64,000 nucleotides of DNA. Source: Sulfolobales archaeon Acd1 (GTDB taxonomy: Archaea; Thermoproteota; Thermoprotei_A; Sulfolobales; Sulfolobaceae). Shown one piece after another: positions 48,092 to 55,507 of the stretch (position 1 is its first letter; each line of letters begins with the position of its first letter). The stretch is taken from contig APJY01000002.1 in NCBI GenBank assembly GCA_000389735.1, positions 186,001 through 250,000 of the forward strand, given 5' to 3'. Below the pieces are notes generated by a model, which saw only the letters and a program-made list of their open reading frames with translations, was not told the origin of the DNA and searched no databases. Made by a program: the position numbers and the translations under genes.

Positions 48092-49069
48092 TCAAAGTCC
48101 TAGGAGGCTCTTAAGGACTCCGTAGATCGCTAGGCTGGCCACAGCCGAAATCACGGGGGAGGTTAGCCAGCCTTTCGTGACCTGAATCAACTGTTTCACA
48201 ACGTCGCGGCTTAAGTTTCGTAGGCTCAACCCTATGACTCCACCTAGGATGGTTTGGGTTATCGATATCGGAATGCCCAGAAGAGTGAAAACTTCCGATA
48301 GTATTCCTCCGCTTATTAGTGCTGAAGAGGCACCCAGATAACCTAGTTTCGCTATCCTAAAGCCCACGACTATGCTCGGCTTCAAGGAGGAAACGTATAT
48401 CCCGATCGCGCTTGAGATACCATACACTGTGGCGACTAAGTAGTAGTCGTTAATCCCGACTAGACCGACTGAAACAAGAACGCCTATCGCGTTAGCACCT
48501 ACGACGTAGGCGTTAATTAGGCTCGCGATTAAAATGAAGGTTCGATAGAATCTCATCTGGATAACAAGAGAATTAGTAGTCGAAATATACTTCAAGCTTC
48601 TAAAGATTATTAACGATAGAGCAATCGCCGATAAAGGGGAAACGATCCAACTTATCGCCGTAACGTAGAACTTAACCCAATCTATCGAGAACTCGTTTTG
48701 TGAGACTAGAAAGAGCGATGCTGCGCTTATGTAAACCATTTGGCTGAGGGACGAAGGGATTCCGCTCTTATTGAGTAGGTAAAAGGCGACGCTGGAAGCA
48801 CTTACAATCGTTAAAACGGCCAAGCTCACGTAAATTTTGTAGTCTGATTGTATCAAATTCTTGACAGAGCCTTCGAGAGATTTCGAGTTGATTACAGTTC
48901 CTAAGAAACTAAACAAAGCGGTATACAGAAAACTCTTCTTAGGCGTAAGGGCCCTCGTGGAGACAAGAATTCCTAAGGACGTCGCTGTGTTGTTTGCCCC
49001 AACAAGGAAGGAGGCTACAGCTCCAACGACGAAAATGCCAATGTCGAGGGGGAATAAACCGTTCATCAA
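48092..49069 (-). CDS. PiT-family inorganic phosphate transporter
   Basis: A 325-residue membrane protein with roughly nine helices. Both halves of the inverted repeat keep the GAN signature of PiT: FLVGANNTATSLGILVSTRA near the start and VVGANAIGVLVSVGLVG near the middle. Transports phosphate with a cation. It is co-directional with a ribbon-helix-helix gene 1 base upstream, and the DUF47 partner lies convergent beside it. Confidence 0.9.
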   Translation of the reverse strand: MMNGLFPLDIGIFVVGAVASFLVGANNTATSLGILVSTRALTPKKSFLYTALFSFLGTVINSKSLEGSVKNLIQSDYKIYVSLAVLTIVSASSVAFYLLNKSGIPSSLSQMVYISAASLFLVSQNEFSIDWVKFYVTAISWIVSPLSAIALSLIIFRSLKYISTTNSLVIQMRFYRTFILIASLINAYVVGANAIGVLVSVGLVGINDYYLVATVYGISSAIGIYVSSLKPSIVVGFRIAKLGYLGASSALISGGILSEVFTLLGIPISITQTILGGVIGLSLRNLSRDVVKQLIQVTKGWLTSPVISAVASLAIYGVLKSLLGL

Positions 49070-49070
49070 G

Positions 49071-49283
49071 TCAGGCCGTTAAGTTGTATATCTTATTTAT
49101 GTAATTGATTACTGCCCTTCTTAGGAACTCACTCCTGTTAGTGAACCCGAACTTCCTCGCAGTTGCGTCTATGAACTCGAGCTCTTCGGGAGTAACTTTC
49201 AACGTGACGGTTTTACTTCTTGAAGGAATTTCGATTTCAATTAGAGTATCACTTATTTTTCTTACTTCAAATTTCGATGCCAT
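49071..49283 (-). CDS. Ribbon-helix-helix (CopG-like) DNA-binding protein
   Basis: A 70-residue regulator. The strand KTVTLKVTPEELEFID, helix 2 and NRSEFLRRAVINYINK give the ribbon-helix-helix fold; such proteins dimerise and read DNA with the paired strand. It starts the operon with the phosphate transporter, which begins 1 base after its stop, suggesting control of phosphate uptake (inference). A perfect 10-bp palindrome overlaps its own promoter. Confidence 0.88.
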   Translation of the reverse strand: MASKFEVRKISDTLIEIEIPSRSKTVTLKVTPEELEFIDATARKFGFTNRSEFLRRAVINYINKIYNLTA

Positions 49284-49304
49284 AGAGCACGTTCACCAGG
49301 GTAA

Positions 49305-49314
49305 TACTTAAGTA
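49305..49314. promoter_or_regulatory. Palindrome TACTTAAGTA at the RHH promoter
   Basis: A perfect 10-bp palindrome, 22-31 bases before the RHH start codon on the minus strand, in exactly the place of its TATA box. A second AT-rich box (CTTTATAATATT on the minus strand, about 49322-49334) lies beyond it. A candidate operator for autoregulation by the RHH protein. Confidence 0.45.
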
Positions 49315-49441
49315 AATTGAAATATTATAAAGCTTACCGCTTCTCAGGGTCACCGAAACTTAAAAAAAGTCGGGAGAAGAGGCTTGTAAATATCTATCCC
49401 TAGACCATCGGCAAAAGACGACCAGATGAGGAAGACGCGAG

Positions 49442-51568
49442 TTGAAGTGGTTGAGCCTCAACGAATCTGGTCTCCCTGAATATATAGTCAAAGTCCTGAG
49501 CAGAAGAGGAATAACGTCCCTAAATCCAGCCCAAGTAACTGCCCTAGAGAGCGGACTTCTTCAATGGAAGAACATGCTTATAACCTCACCTACGGCGTCT
49601 GGAAAGACCCTAATAGCTGAGATCGGAATGGTGACTCACATTAAGGAGAGAGGAGGTAAGGCAGTCTACGTCACTCCACTCAGGGCTTTGGCGTCGGAAA
49701 AGGCGAGGGAGTTCAAGGATTGGGAGGAAATAGGGTTGAAGGTAGGGCTGACCAGCGGCGAATACGATACGGATGACGCGTATTTGAAAGATTACGACAT
49801 CATAGTCACCACTTACGAAAAGCTAGACTCCCTTTACAGACACAGGGCCGCCTGGCTAAAGGACGTGAACTACTTCGTGCTAGACGAACTGCATTACATG
49901 GGGGACACCGATAGGGGAGGAGTGATAGAGAGCGTAGCGATTAGGGCTAAGAGGAGCGGCAGTGTGTTGACGTTATCAGCAACGGTAGGAAACGCGGAGG
50001 AGATAGCGAAATGGTTGCGTGCAGTCCTAGTGAGCGTCGCGTGGAGGCCCGTTCCCTTAAGGGAAGCGGTGATGTATAAGAGCGGCAAACAAATCGTCTT
50101 GGAGTACAAGGACGGGGAAGTGAGAAGGATTAGCGGAGACGACCCCGTAATTACCTACGCGCTTGACGTGATATACAAAGGCGGTCAGGTCCTCATTTTC
50201 AGGTCGAGTAGGAGGTACGCCGAAACACTCGCCTTCAAGTTGGCCGAAAGGACCACCTTCGTCAAGCTCGAGAAGAATGAACTAGAGAAGGTGAAGGAGA
50301 GGATATTGGAGCTCGAGGATTCGGGAACCGAAGAGAAGGAAACGATGGCGTCCCTCGTAATGAAAGGTGTGGCCTACCACCACGCTGGTCTTTCCAGAGG
50401 GATGAGGGAGATCATCGAGGACTCTTTCAGAAGGAGACTGCTGAAGGCCATAGTCGCTACTCCGACTCTCGCTGCCGGAGTCAACCTCCCCGCTAGGGCA
50501 GTCATTATCGCGGACATCTCTAGGTTCAACAGGAGGGTTTTGGGCTACCGTGAGGAGATCTCAGTGACAGAGTACAGGCAGATGGCTGGCAGGGCGGGAA
50601 GGCCAGGGTTTGATAGGGAGGGAGAAGCCGTAGTTTTCGTCAGGGATTCAGACGAGCTCGAATACGTAAAGTCCAAGTTCTGGAAGTCCGAGGTTGAACC
50701 TATCCAATCCAGGTTGGGCTCGGAAGCCTCGTTTTACTCTTTCATCTTAAGCATACTGAGTAGCGAAGGGAAGCTACGGAAGGAGGACCTGCTGAAGATC
50801 GCCAGCGAATCGCTCTTACCACACGTTTTAGTAAAGAAGTATTTGAACGAAGGCCTGGAGTGGTTAGAGGACCACGGTTTCATAAGGGTAGTCGACGACG
50901 AGGTGTCCTTAACTAAGCTGGGCTCGAGGGTGTCCGACCTATACTTGAACCCGTTCTCGGCCAACGTTCTGAAGGAGGCCCTAGAGAACGCCGATGAGGA
51001 CTGTGAGTTGGCTTACCTTCACGCGATGGCCTACACCCCCGACGGTCCAGTGGTGGCGGTGAGTAAGGCTGAGGAGGATGAGATGCTGGATGAGCTGGAC
51101 TGCGATTTACTGATTGGTGAGCCCTACGACGAGGTCGAAATGGAGAACTATTTGAGTGCCCTAAAAGTGGCGTTCATAACCCGTGATTGGATTGAGGAGA
51201 AGGAGGAGGATTACATCCTGAAGAAGTACTCTATCGGCTCGGGCGACTTAAGGACGATAATCGACGCAATGGACTGGCTGAGTTACAGCACGTATCATTT
51301 GGCCAAAGTCCTCGAAATGGACGACAAACTCGATTTCTTAATGAAGCTACACGAGAGGGTTGCCGAAGGAGTGAAGGAAGAGCTTCTGGGGTTGGTGAAG
51401 ATTAAGGGAATAGGTAGAAAGAGAGCGAGGTTGATATACAACGCGGGCATCAGGAAGCCAGAGGACATAGTGATGAACCCCGAGAAGGTAAAGTCCCTAC
51501 TCGGAGAGAAGCTAGGGGAGCAAATCGTCAGGAGGGCTGGGGAGTTCCTTTCAAACCTTACACGCTGA
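49442..51568 (+). CDS. hel308: Hel308/Hjm-type superfamily 2 DNA helicase
   Basis: A 708-residue helicase that unwinds forked DNA and acts at stalled replication forks. Motif Q-like FALNPAQ type region NPAQVTALE, Walker A SPTASGKT (49-56), DELHY (motif II, DExH), TLSATVGN (motif III), TPTLAAGVNLPARAVI (motif V) and QMAGRAGRPGFD (motif VI) are all intact. A helix-hairpin-helix (VKIKGIGRKRARLIYNAGIR) is near the C-terminus. TTG start. The 3' end overlaps the convergent guaAA by 18 bases. Confidence 0.95.
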   Translation: MKWLSLNESGLPEYIVKVLSRRGITSLNPAQVTALESGLLQWKNMLITSPTASGKTLIAEIGMVTHIKERGGKAVYVTPLRALASEKAREFKDWEEIGLKVGLTSGEYDTDDAYLKDYDIIVTTYEKLDSLYRHRAAWLKDVNYFVLDELHYMGDTDRGGVIESVAIRAKRSGSVLTLSATVGNAEEIAKWLRAVLVSVAWRPVPLREAVMYKSGKQIVLEYKDGEVRRISGDDPVITYALDVIYKGGQVLIFRSSRRYAETLAFKLAERTTFVKLEKNELEKVKERILELEDSGTEEKETMASLVMKGVAYHHAGLSRGMREIIEDSFRRRLLKAIVATPTLAAGVNLPARAVIIADISRFNRRVLGYREEISVTEYRQMAGRAGRPGFDREGEAVVFVRDSDELEYVKSKFWKSEVEPIQSRLGSEASFYSFILSILSSEGKLRKEDLLKIASESLLPHVLVKKYLNEGLEWLEDHGFIRVVDDEVSLTKLGSRVSDLYLNPFSANVLKEALENADEDCELAYLHAMAYTPDGPVVAVSKAEEDEMLDELDCDLLIGEPYDEVEMENYLSALKVAFITRDWIEEKEEDYILKKYSIGSGDLRTIIDAMDWLSYSTYHLAKVLEMDDKLDFLMKLHERVAEGVKEELLGLVKIKGIGRKRARLIYNAGIRKPEDIVMNPEKVKSLLGEKLGEQIVRRAGEFLSNLTR

Positions 51569-52118
51569 AATGAAGTTCTGGAAAACATTTAATCCTTTTT
51601 CTGTATGCTTCACTTCTGGGTGGAACTGAACGCCGAAAACGGTGTTGTCGGAGCTCACCATGGCCTGAACCTTCGCTGCGTCGCTTTCCGCTAGAATCCT
51701 GAACCCGGGTGGCGGGGAGGTCACTTCGTCCGTATGGGACTCCCAGGCCTTTATTGAGGGCGACAATCCCCTCAATATGGTGTCCTCGTCAATAATCCTG
51801 ACATGAACCAATCCGTATTCGGGGGGTCTTCGCTTTCTCCACAGTTCCGCCTAACACCTTAGCTATTAACTGGTGTCCGAGACAAATGCCCAGCTTGGGC
51901 ACGCTCAGCTCCTTAACGTAAAGGGGAGCGTTTCCCATCTTCTCGATTTGAGTTACTACTGAATAAGGGCCTCCGCCGAAGATTACGCAATCGAAACTCT
52001 TCAGCTTGTCAACGTCATGATCAGGAGTAACGCCTACGGCTTCCTGACCTAAGTACTTGAGGTTCTTCACTATAAGGTGGTTGTATTGCCCACCGAAATA
52101 CACGACCGCAATCCTCAA
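51551..52118 (-). pseudogene. guaAA: GMP synthase glutamine amidotransferase subunit, frameshifted
   Basis: Two minus-strand frames together make one Sulfolobus-type GuaAA of about 188 residues. The 5' part (52118 to about 51827) has [18 protein letters not shown] and the nucleophile motif [16 protein letters not shown]; the 3' part (about 51820 to 51551) has AWESHTDEVTSPPPGF and FGVQFHPEVKHTEKGLNVFQ with the His-Glu pair. The join is a run of six C (G6 on plus, 51821-51826); with five C it reads [10 protein letters not shown] without a break. All catalytic residues remain, so this may be a base-call error or a recent mutation rather than a dead gene. It normally feeds ammonia to the GuaAB synthetase. 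Confidence 0.88.
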
Positions 52119-52153
52119 ACCGCGTTTACGTTAATACTGCTACGATATAAGAG

Positions 52154-52620
52154 TTGATAATGATAGAGTGCGACGCTGCCGTCGTAGCCTTTGTCGCTAG
52201 TACGGGGGAGGTGCTTTTAATAAAAAGGGCTGAGGTTGAGGGCGACCCTTGGAGCGGGCAAATAGCCCTTCCTGGAGGCCATAGGGAGCCCGGGGAGACT
52301 TGCGAACAGGCGGCGAGGAGAGAGGCGTGTGAGGAGGTGGGAGTATCGCCCAAAGAATTGAAGTTCCTAGGAATTTTCAGTCCCCACAACAAGCCGGTCA
52401 AGGTCGCGGCTTTCATGTGTTGCTCCGAGCGGTTCGAACCCGTTGTATCGCCTGGAGAAATAAGCAGGGCGGTTTGGTTCAGTTTGTCCTTAATCAACGA
52501 TTCCAAAACTACGTTGAGTACACGGCGAAGTGATATGGTGGCATGACACTCAGGATATTGAAGGCGTTGAAGCGGGATCCAAGGGTACTCGAGTGTCAGA
52601 AAGGCAACGACTCGTCATAG
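52154..52620 (+). pseudogene. NUDIX hydrolase (CoA-pyrophosphatase-like), 3' end apparently frameshifted
   Basis: A NUDIX protein with an intact Nudix box GGHREPGETCEQAARREACEEVGV (G-x5-E-x7-REUxEExGU). The uninterrupted frame ends at 52546 (130 residues). The expected C-terminal motif is present but in other frames: VHGEVIW in one (52518-52538) and GMTLRILKALKRDP in the next (52540 on), together giving IWGMTLRIL, the family's W-G-x-T motif, and stopping at 52620. Two extra bases would explain it, one near 52511-52517 and one near 52539. Either the gene is decaying or the assembly has errors here. Confidence 0.75.
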
Positions 52621-52644
52621 ATCCGTTTCGTCGCCACTCATCAC
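52596..52644 (-). ncRNA. C/D box guide sRNA (candidate)
   Basis: Read on the minus strand: C GTGATGA (52644-52638), 12-nt guide GTGGCGACGAAA (52637-52626), D' CGGA (52625-52622, one change from CTGA), 3-nt spacer, C' ATGACGA (52618-52612), 12-nt guide GTCGTTGCCTTT (52611-52600), D CTGA (52599-52596). Spacing is the same 12-3-12 as the RNAs at 10108 and 54089. Predicted targets read UUUCGUCGCCAC and AAAGGCAACGAC, methylated at the fifth base from the box. The C box contains the stop codon of the RuvBL gene, so the RNA may be cut from that transcript. It is antisense to the decayed NUDIX 3' end. Confidence 0.75.
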
Positions 52645-54002
52645 TTAAGCATTAACGATTCGCACTCCTTTACATAGTTTATGCTCTTCTTTACGTCCAT
52701 GAACAGGCCAGTCGCGTATCTCACGTCCTCAGCGGTTATTATTTGCCTCCCGTTCCTTTTAGCTACTATCGACGCGGGTTCAATCAGCTGAATGGCATAT
52801 CTGAGGCTGGTCTGAGCGCCGATCTTGGTGAGCTCCTCGATTCCGGCCTCGTCGATCGCTATGTCCAGCTCCTCCGCCCTTATCTTGATTATCTCCCTGA
52901 TCTCGTTCTCGGAGTAGGGCTTCGTCTGTATTATTAACAGCCTGTCAAGCAAGTCGAGCGGAATGCCATGAGGCGACTCGACGTCTGTTCCCCTTATTTT
53001 GGTTAAGCCCCTGTTCGTCGCTAGGATCAGTATCGGGGACAAGTCGCTCTCCAAGGCCTTAGTTAGGAAGGAGAACGCTTCTATGTCAAGCATGTGTACG
53101 TCGTCAATGAACAACACTCCCGGGATGAGTTCGACGATACCCTGGTTTATCTTTTCCTTTACCCACTCGTCCACGCTCCTCCTAACGTCGTCGCTGATCT
53201 CCCTCTCGGTGAACAATCCGAACAGGAGTCCGAACGAGAGCTTCTGGGCCGCGAAGTTCCTATCGAGGTCGTGAAGCGTCACCGTGAACGAGATCTCCTT
53301 CTGGGTCCTCACGGGCCCCGCAGGGATATCAACGAGCCTCTCCACCTCTATGTCATAACTCTTCGCCCCTTCGAAATTCTTCGCCCTCCCCTCCTTAACT
53401 ATCCTGCCCGTCTCGGCGTCAATCCAAATTACGTCTCCCTTCCTAATGCCCTGCTGGTAGATCTGCGCCGCTACCTCTTCCCCCACGCTGAGGGTCCTCT
53501 CGTCGTCCTTCGTCGCTAGGGTGATCTGCACTTCCCTGGGCATGACGGCGTAAGGGTTGATTCTGCTCCTGCCCACCTTCACCTTTAGGTCCTTGACGAC
53601 GCCCTGATAAACAGGTCTGACTTGCTTGATCCTTGCGCCTATGGACTTCCTCACCGCCTGCATTAACACCTCAGTCTTTTTCAATTCCGTGGAGTAAATT
53701 TCGCTACCATTAATTACGGTAAACGGGGTGTCCTTGCCCAACTCCCTAGCTATGGCGTAAGCCAAGGCGGTCTTCCCGGTGCCTGGAGGGCCGACAAGTA
53801 ATACTCCTTTTCCTGCCATTTTACCTTGCCTGACTAGTTGAACTACGATACCTGCCGCCTCCCTAGCTTCGAGCTGTCCGACTAAACCTCCAGCCTTGAA
53901 CTTCGGTTTTCCATTCTCGTCCAAACCTAAGCCGGTTATATGCGAATGAATCGAGGCCTTCTCTACCGGCCTAACGCTCGGTAACTCCTTTATTGATGAC
54001 AT
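52641..54002 (-). CDS. RuvB-like AAA+ ATPase (RuvBL/TIP49 homologue)
   Basis: A 453-residue archaeal RuvBL. N-terminal [19 protein letters not shown], Walker A GPPGTGKT (71-78), the domain II insertion typical of RuvBL (about 130-230; [20 protein letters not shown]), Walker [14 protein letters not shown], sensor 1 ILATNRG and sensor 2 SLRYAIQLI. Eukaryotic RuvBL1/2 serve chromatin remodelling and snoRNP assembly. It is bracketed by two C/D box RNA candidates, which is suggestive since RuvBL helps build box C/D snoRNPs in eukaryotes (inference). Confidence 0.95.
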   Translation of the reverse strand: MSSIKELPSVRPVEKASIHSHITGLGLDENGKPKFKAGGLVGQLEAREAAGIVVQLVRQGKMAGKGVLLVGPPGTGKTALAYAIARELGKDTPFTVINGSEIYSTELKKTEVLMQAVRKSIGARIKQVRPVYQGVVKDLKVKVGRSRINPYAVMPREVQITLATKDDERTLSVGEEVAAQIYQQGIRKGDVIWIDAETGRIVKEGRAKNFEGAKSYDIEVERLVDIPAGPVRTQKEISFTVTLHDLDRNFAAQKLSFGLLFGLFTEREISDDVRRSVDEWVKEKINQGIVELIPGVLFIDDVHMLDIEAFSFLTKALESDLSPILILATNRGLTKIRGTDVESPHGIPLDLLDRLLIIQTKPYSENEIREIIKIRAEELDIAIDEAGIEELTKIGAQTSLRYAIQLIEPASIVAKRNGRQIITAEDVRYATGLFMDVKKSINYVKECESLMLK

Positions 54003-54018
54003 TCTCAGATCTATTGCT

Positions 54019-54028
54019 AGTTAAACAG
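54019..54028 (-). promoter_or_regulatory. Candidate TATA box for RuvBL
   Basis: On the minus strand CTGTTTAACT, about 17-26 bases before the start codon; weak match. Confidence 0.35.
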
Positions 54029-54053
54029 AGGAGACGGATTTAGAGTTGTCTTC

Positions 54054-54062
54054 CCTTAAAAG
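54054..54062 (+). promoter_or_regulatory. TATA box for the guide sRNA/PfkB unit
   Basis: CCTTAAAAG, ending 27 bases before the C box of the sRNA. Predicted transcription start near 54085, just ahead of the sRNA, and the same transcript can run into the PfkB gene. Confidence 0.65.
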
Positions 54063-54088
54063 TAAGCGTAACGATATAGTCATAAACC

Positions 54089-54137
54089 GTGATGAAGACC
54101 TTTGGGACTGACGAGTGATGACGTGGCGGCTGTCTGA
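54089..54137 (+). ncRNA. C/D box guide sRNA
   Basis: All four boxes are perfect: C GTGATGA (54089-54095), 12-nt guide AGACCTTTGGGA (54096-54107), D' CTGA (54108-54111), 3-nt spacer, C' GTGATGA (54115-54121), 12-nt guide CGTGGCGGCTGT (54122-54133), D CTGA (54134-54137). Guide 2 pairs with CAGCCGCCGCG of the universally conserved 16S 530 loop over 11 positions with one G-U pair; the fifth-base rule points to C522 (E. coli numbering). The guide 1 target would read UCCCAAAGGUCU. Own TATA box upstream. The D box touches the ribosome binding site of the PfkB gene. Confidence 0.9.
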
Positions 54138-54145
54138 GGTGTTAG

Positions 54146-54159
54146 CGGGTTGAAACCCG
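54146..54159 (+). promoter_or_regulatory. Inverted repeat around the PfkB start codon
   Basis: CGGGTTGAAACCCG, a perfect 6+6 repeat with a 2-base centre, contains the TTG start. In RNA a CGGG/CCCG stem could enclose the start codon. It may separate the sRNA from the mRNA or affect translation; unproven. Confidence 0.35.
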
Positions 54160-55007
54160 TACACCTCTCCGTGGGGAAACTCAACATCGATATCTTGGTA
54201 AAGGCTGACAGGGTTCCTGACCCGGATCACCCGACGTATACCGATATCCTGGAAATACTGCCAGGAGGGGCGGCTACGAACTACGCGATGGCGGCGAGTA
54301 GACTGGGCCACTCGTCCAAGATCCTGGCGAGGGTCTCCAGGAACCCCATAGTCAAGACGATAATGAGCTTACTAGCAGACGGCGGAGTCGGTCTAGAGTA
54401 CGTACACGAAATGGAAGGACCGACTAACTCCACTCTGATATTCATCAGGGACGACGGTAAGGTCTCCATGATAAGGAAGCAGGGGGTTTCGATGACTATA
54501 ACGGCTGAAGACGTCAAGCAGCTCTTCGGGCTTTTCGACGTGATACACTTCGCCTCAGTTAGTCCAAACGTTGTCGTTAGGGATCCTAACGCGAGGTGGG
54601 TCTCCTATGACCCTGGACCCTTCGCTGGAGAGCTTAAGGAACTCCCACAGCTCGACGTGCTTTTCCTCAACGAGGCCGAATTCTCGAGGCTCAACGTAAG
54701 CGACTTGAAGGCCAAGTACGTTGCGGTTAAGATGGGGTCTAAAGGGGCCATGGTTATTGGGGAAAACGAGAGGTGCACGGCCAAAGCCCTCAAGGTGAAA
54801 GCCGTCGACACTACAGGGGCGGGCGACGTCTTCGACGCCGCTTTTAATGTCGCTATAATGGAGGGTTGGGATCTGAAGGACGCTCTAACCTTCGCTGTAG
54901 TGGCGTCAGGGCTTAAGGTCACAAGACTCGGCGGAATAAGCTCGCCGACCCTAGAGGAAACCTTGAGCGTAATGAAGGCACAAAACGTCGAATTGAGCTG
55001 CGAGTGA
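54150..55007 (+). CDS. PfkB-family carbohydrate (ribokinase-like) kinase
   Basis: A 285-residue kinase. N-terminal HLSVGKLNIDILVKADRVPD, the glycine pair in EILPGGAATNYAMAASRLGH, and the ATP/anion-hole signature VDTTGAGDVFDAAFNVAIM with catalytic Asp (GAGD). Substrate not determinable; Sulfolobales members act on KDG, nucleosides or other sugars. TTG start follows GAGGTG at 54136-54141, which overlaps the end of the C/D box RNA, so the two are likely from one transcript. Confidence 0.88.
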   Translation: MKPVHLSVGKLNIDILVKADRVPDPDHPTYTDILEILPGGAATNYAMAASRLGHSSKILARVSRNPIVKTIMSLLADGGVGLEYVHEMEGPTNSTLIFIRDDGKVSMIRKQGVSMTITAEDVKQLFGLFDVIHFASVSPNVVVRDPNARWVSYDPGPFAGELKELPQLDVLFLNEAEFSRLNVSDLKAKYVAVKMGSKGAMVIGENERCTAKALKVKAVDTTGAGDVFDAAFNVAIMEGWDLKDALTFAVVASGLKVTRLGGISSPTLEETLSVMKAQNVELSCE

Positions 55008-55030
55008 TAGCCGAACCCATCAGTTACACG

Positions 55031-55507
55031 TCACACCACGTTTACTTCTAATCGAACGTCCCTTAACTCCTCCTCAATGATCTGAATTAGGTTAGGCCAG
55101 AAGGCCTTAGCGTTGGCGAAGCCCCTAAAGGACCTGTTGTTTTCGGCTATTTCTGCTGGGCTTACGACTTTGATATCGAAGAGTAGGGGCAGAACGCTCT
55201 GCGGAATTAAGGGCGTCCTAAGCCTTCTCGCTAGAGCCTTAAAGACGTCCATGCCCTCCAGGACCTCGACGTAGGCTCTCTTACCCTTAATCCCCATCTC
55301 CTTGCCCATCTTCACGTCGTCAAACCTGTCGACTACGATAACGGGTCTCAGAGTCCGACCTCCCGGTATCTCCTCGTAGAACGTTATCATGAGCTTGAAG
55401 TATCCGTCTTCTGAAGTAGCTACGCCGAAAACGGCCTCCTCGGCCTGCACGAAGTATCTGAGCTTGGCCTTAACCCTGACCTTACGGGACGATGACTGGT
55501 CTCCCAA
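55031..55507 (-). CDS. Conserved-looking hypothetical protein
   Basis: A 158-residue protein I do not recognise. It is soluble, with an N-terminal beta-rich half (KAKLRYFVQAEEAVFGVATS, FKLMITFYEEIPGGRTLRPV) and a helical C-terminal half (FWPNLIQIIEEELRDVRLEV). No metal or nucleotide motifs are visible. It overlaps the end of the alcohol dehydrogenase gene by 26 bases and ends a long minus-strand operon, so it is probably translated. Codon use looks like its neighbours. Confidence 0.7.
   Translation of the reverse strand: MGDQSSSRKVRVKAKLRYFVQAEEAVFGVATSEDGYFKLMITFYEEIPGGRTLRPVIVVDRFDDVKMGKEMGIKGKRAYVEVLEGMDVFKALARRLRTPLIPQSVLPLLFDIKVVSPAEIAENNRSFRGFANAKAFWPNLIQIIEEELRDVRLEVNVV

Noticed and set aside
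51789-51830. Programmed frameshifting in guaAA as an established mechanism
   Set aside because: Only a C run is seen, with no stimulatory structure or stop arrangement typical of known sites; kept as one possibility only.
52429-52445. T-loop-like GGTTCGAACCC suggesting a tRNA
   Set aside because: It lies in the NUDIX coding region and no acceptor stem or anticodon arm pairs around it.
52543-52598. Inverted repeat TGACACTC ... GAGTGTCA
   Set aside because: Arms are 8 bases with a loop of about 40; no stem continuation or T run, so it is taken as chance.
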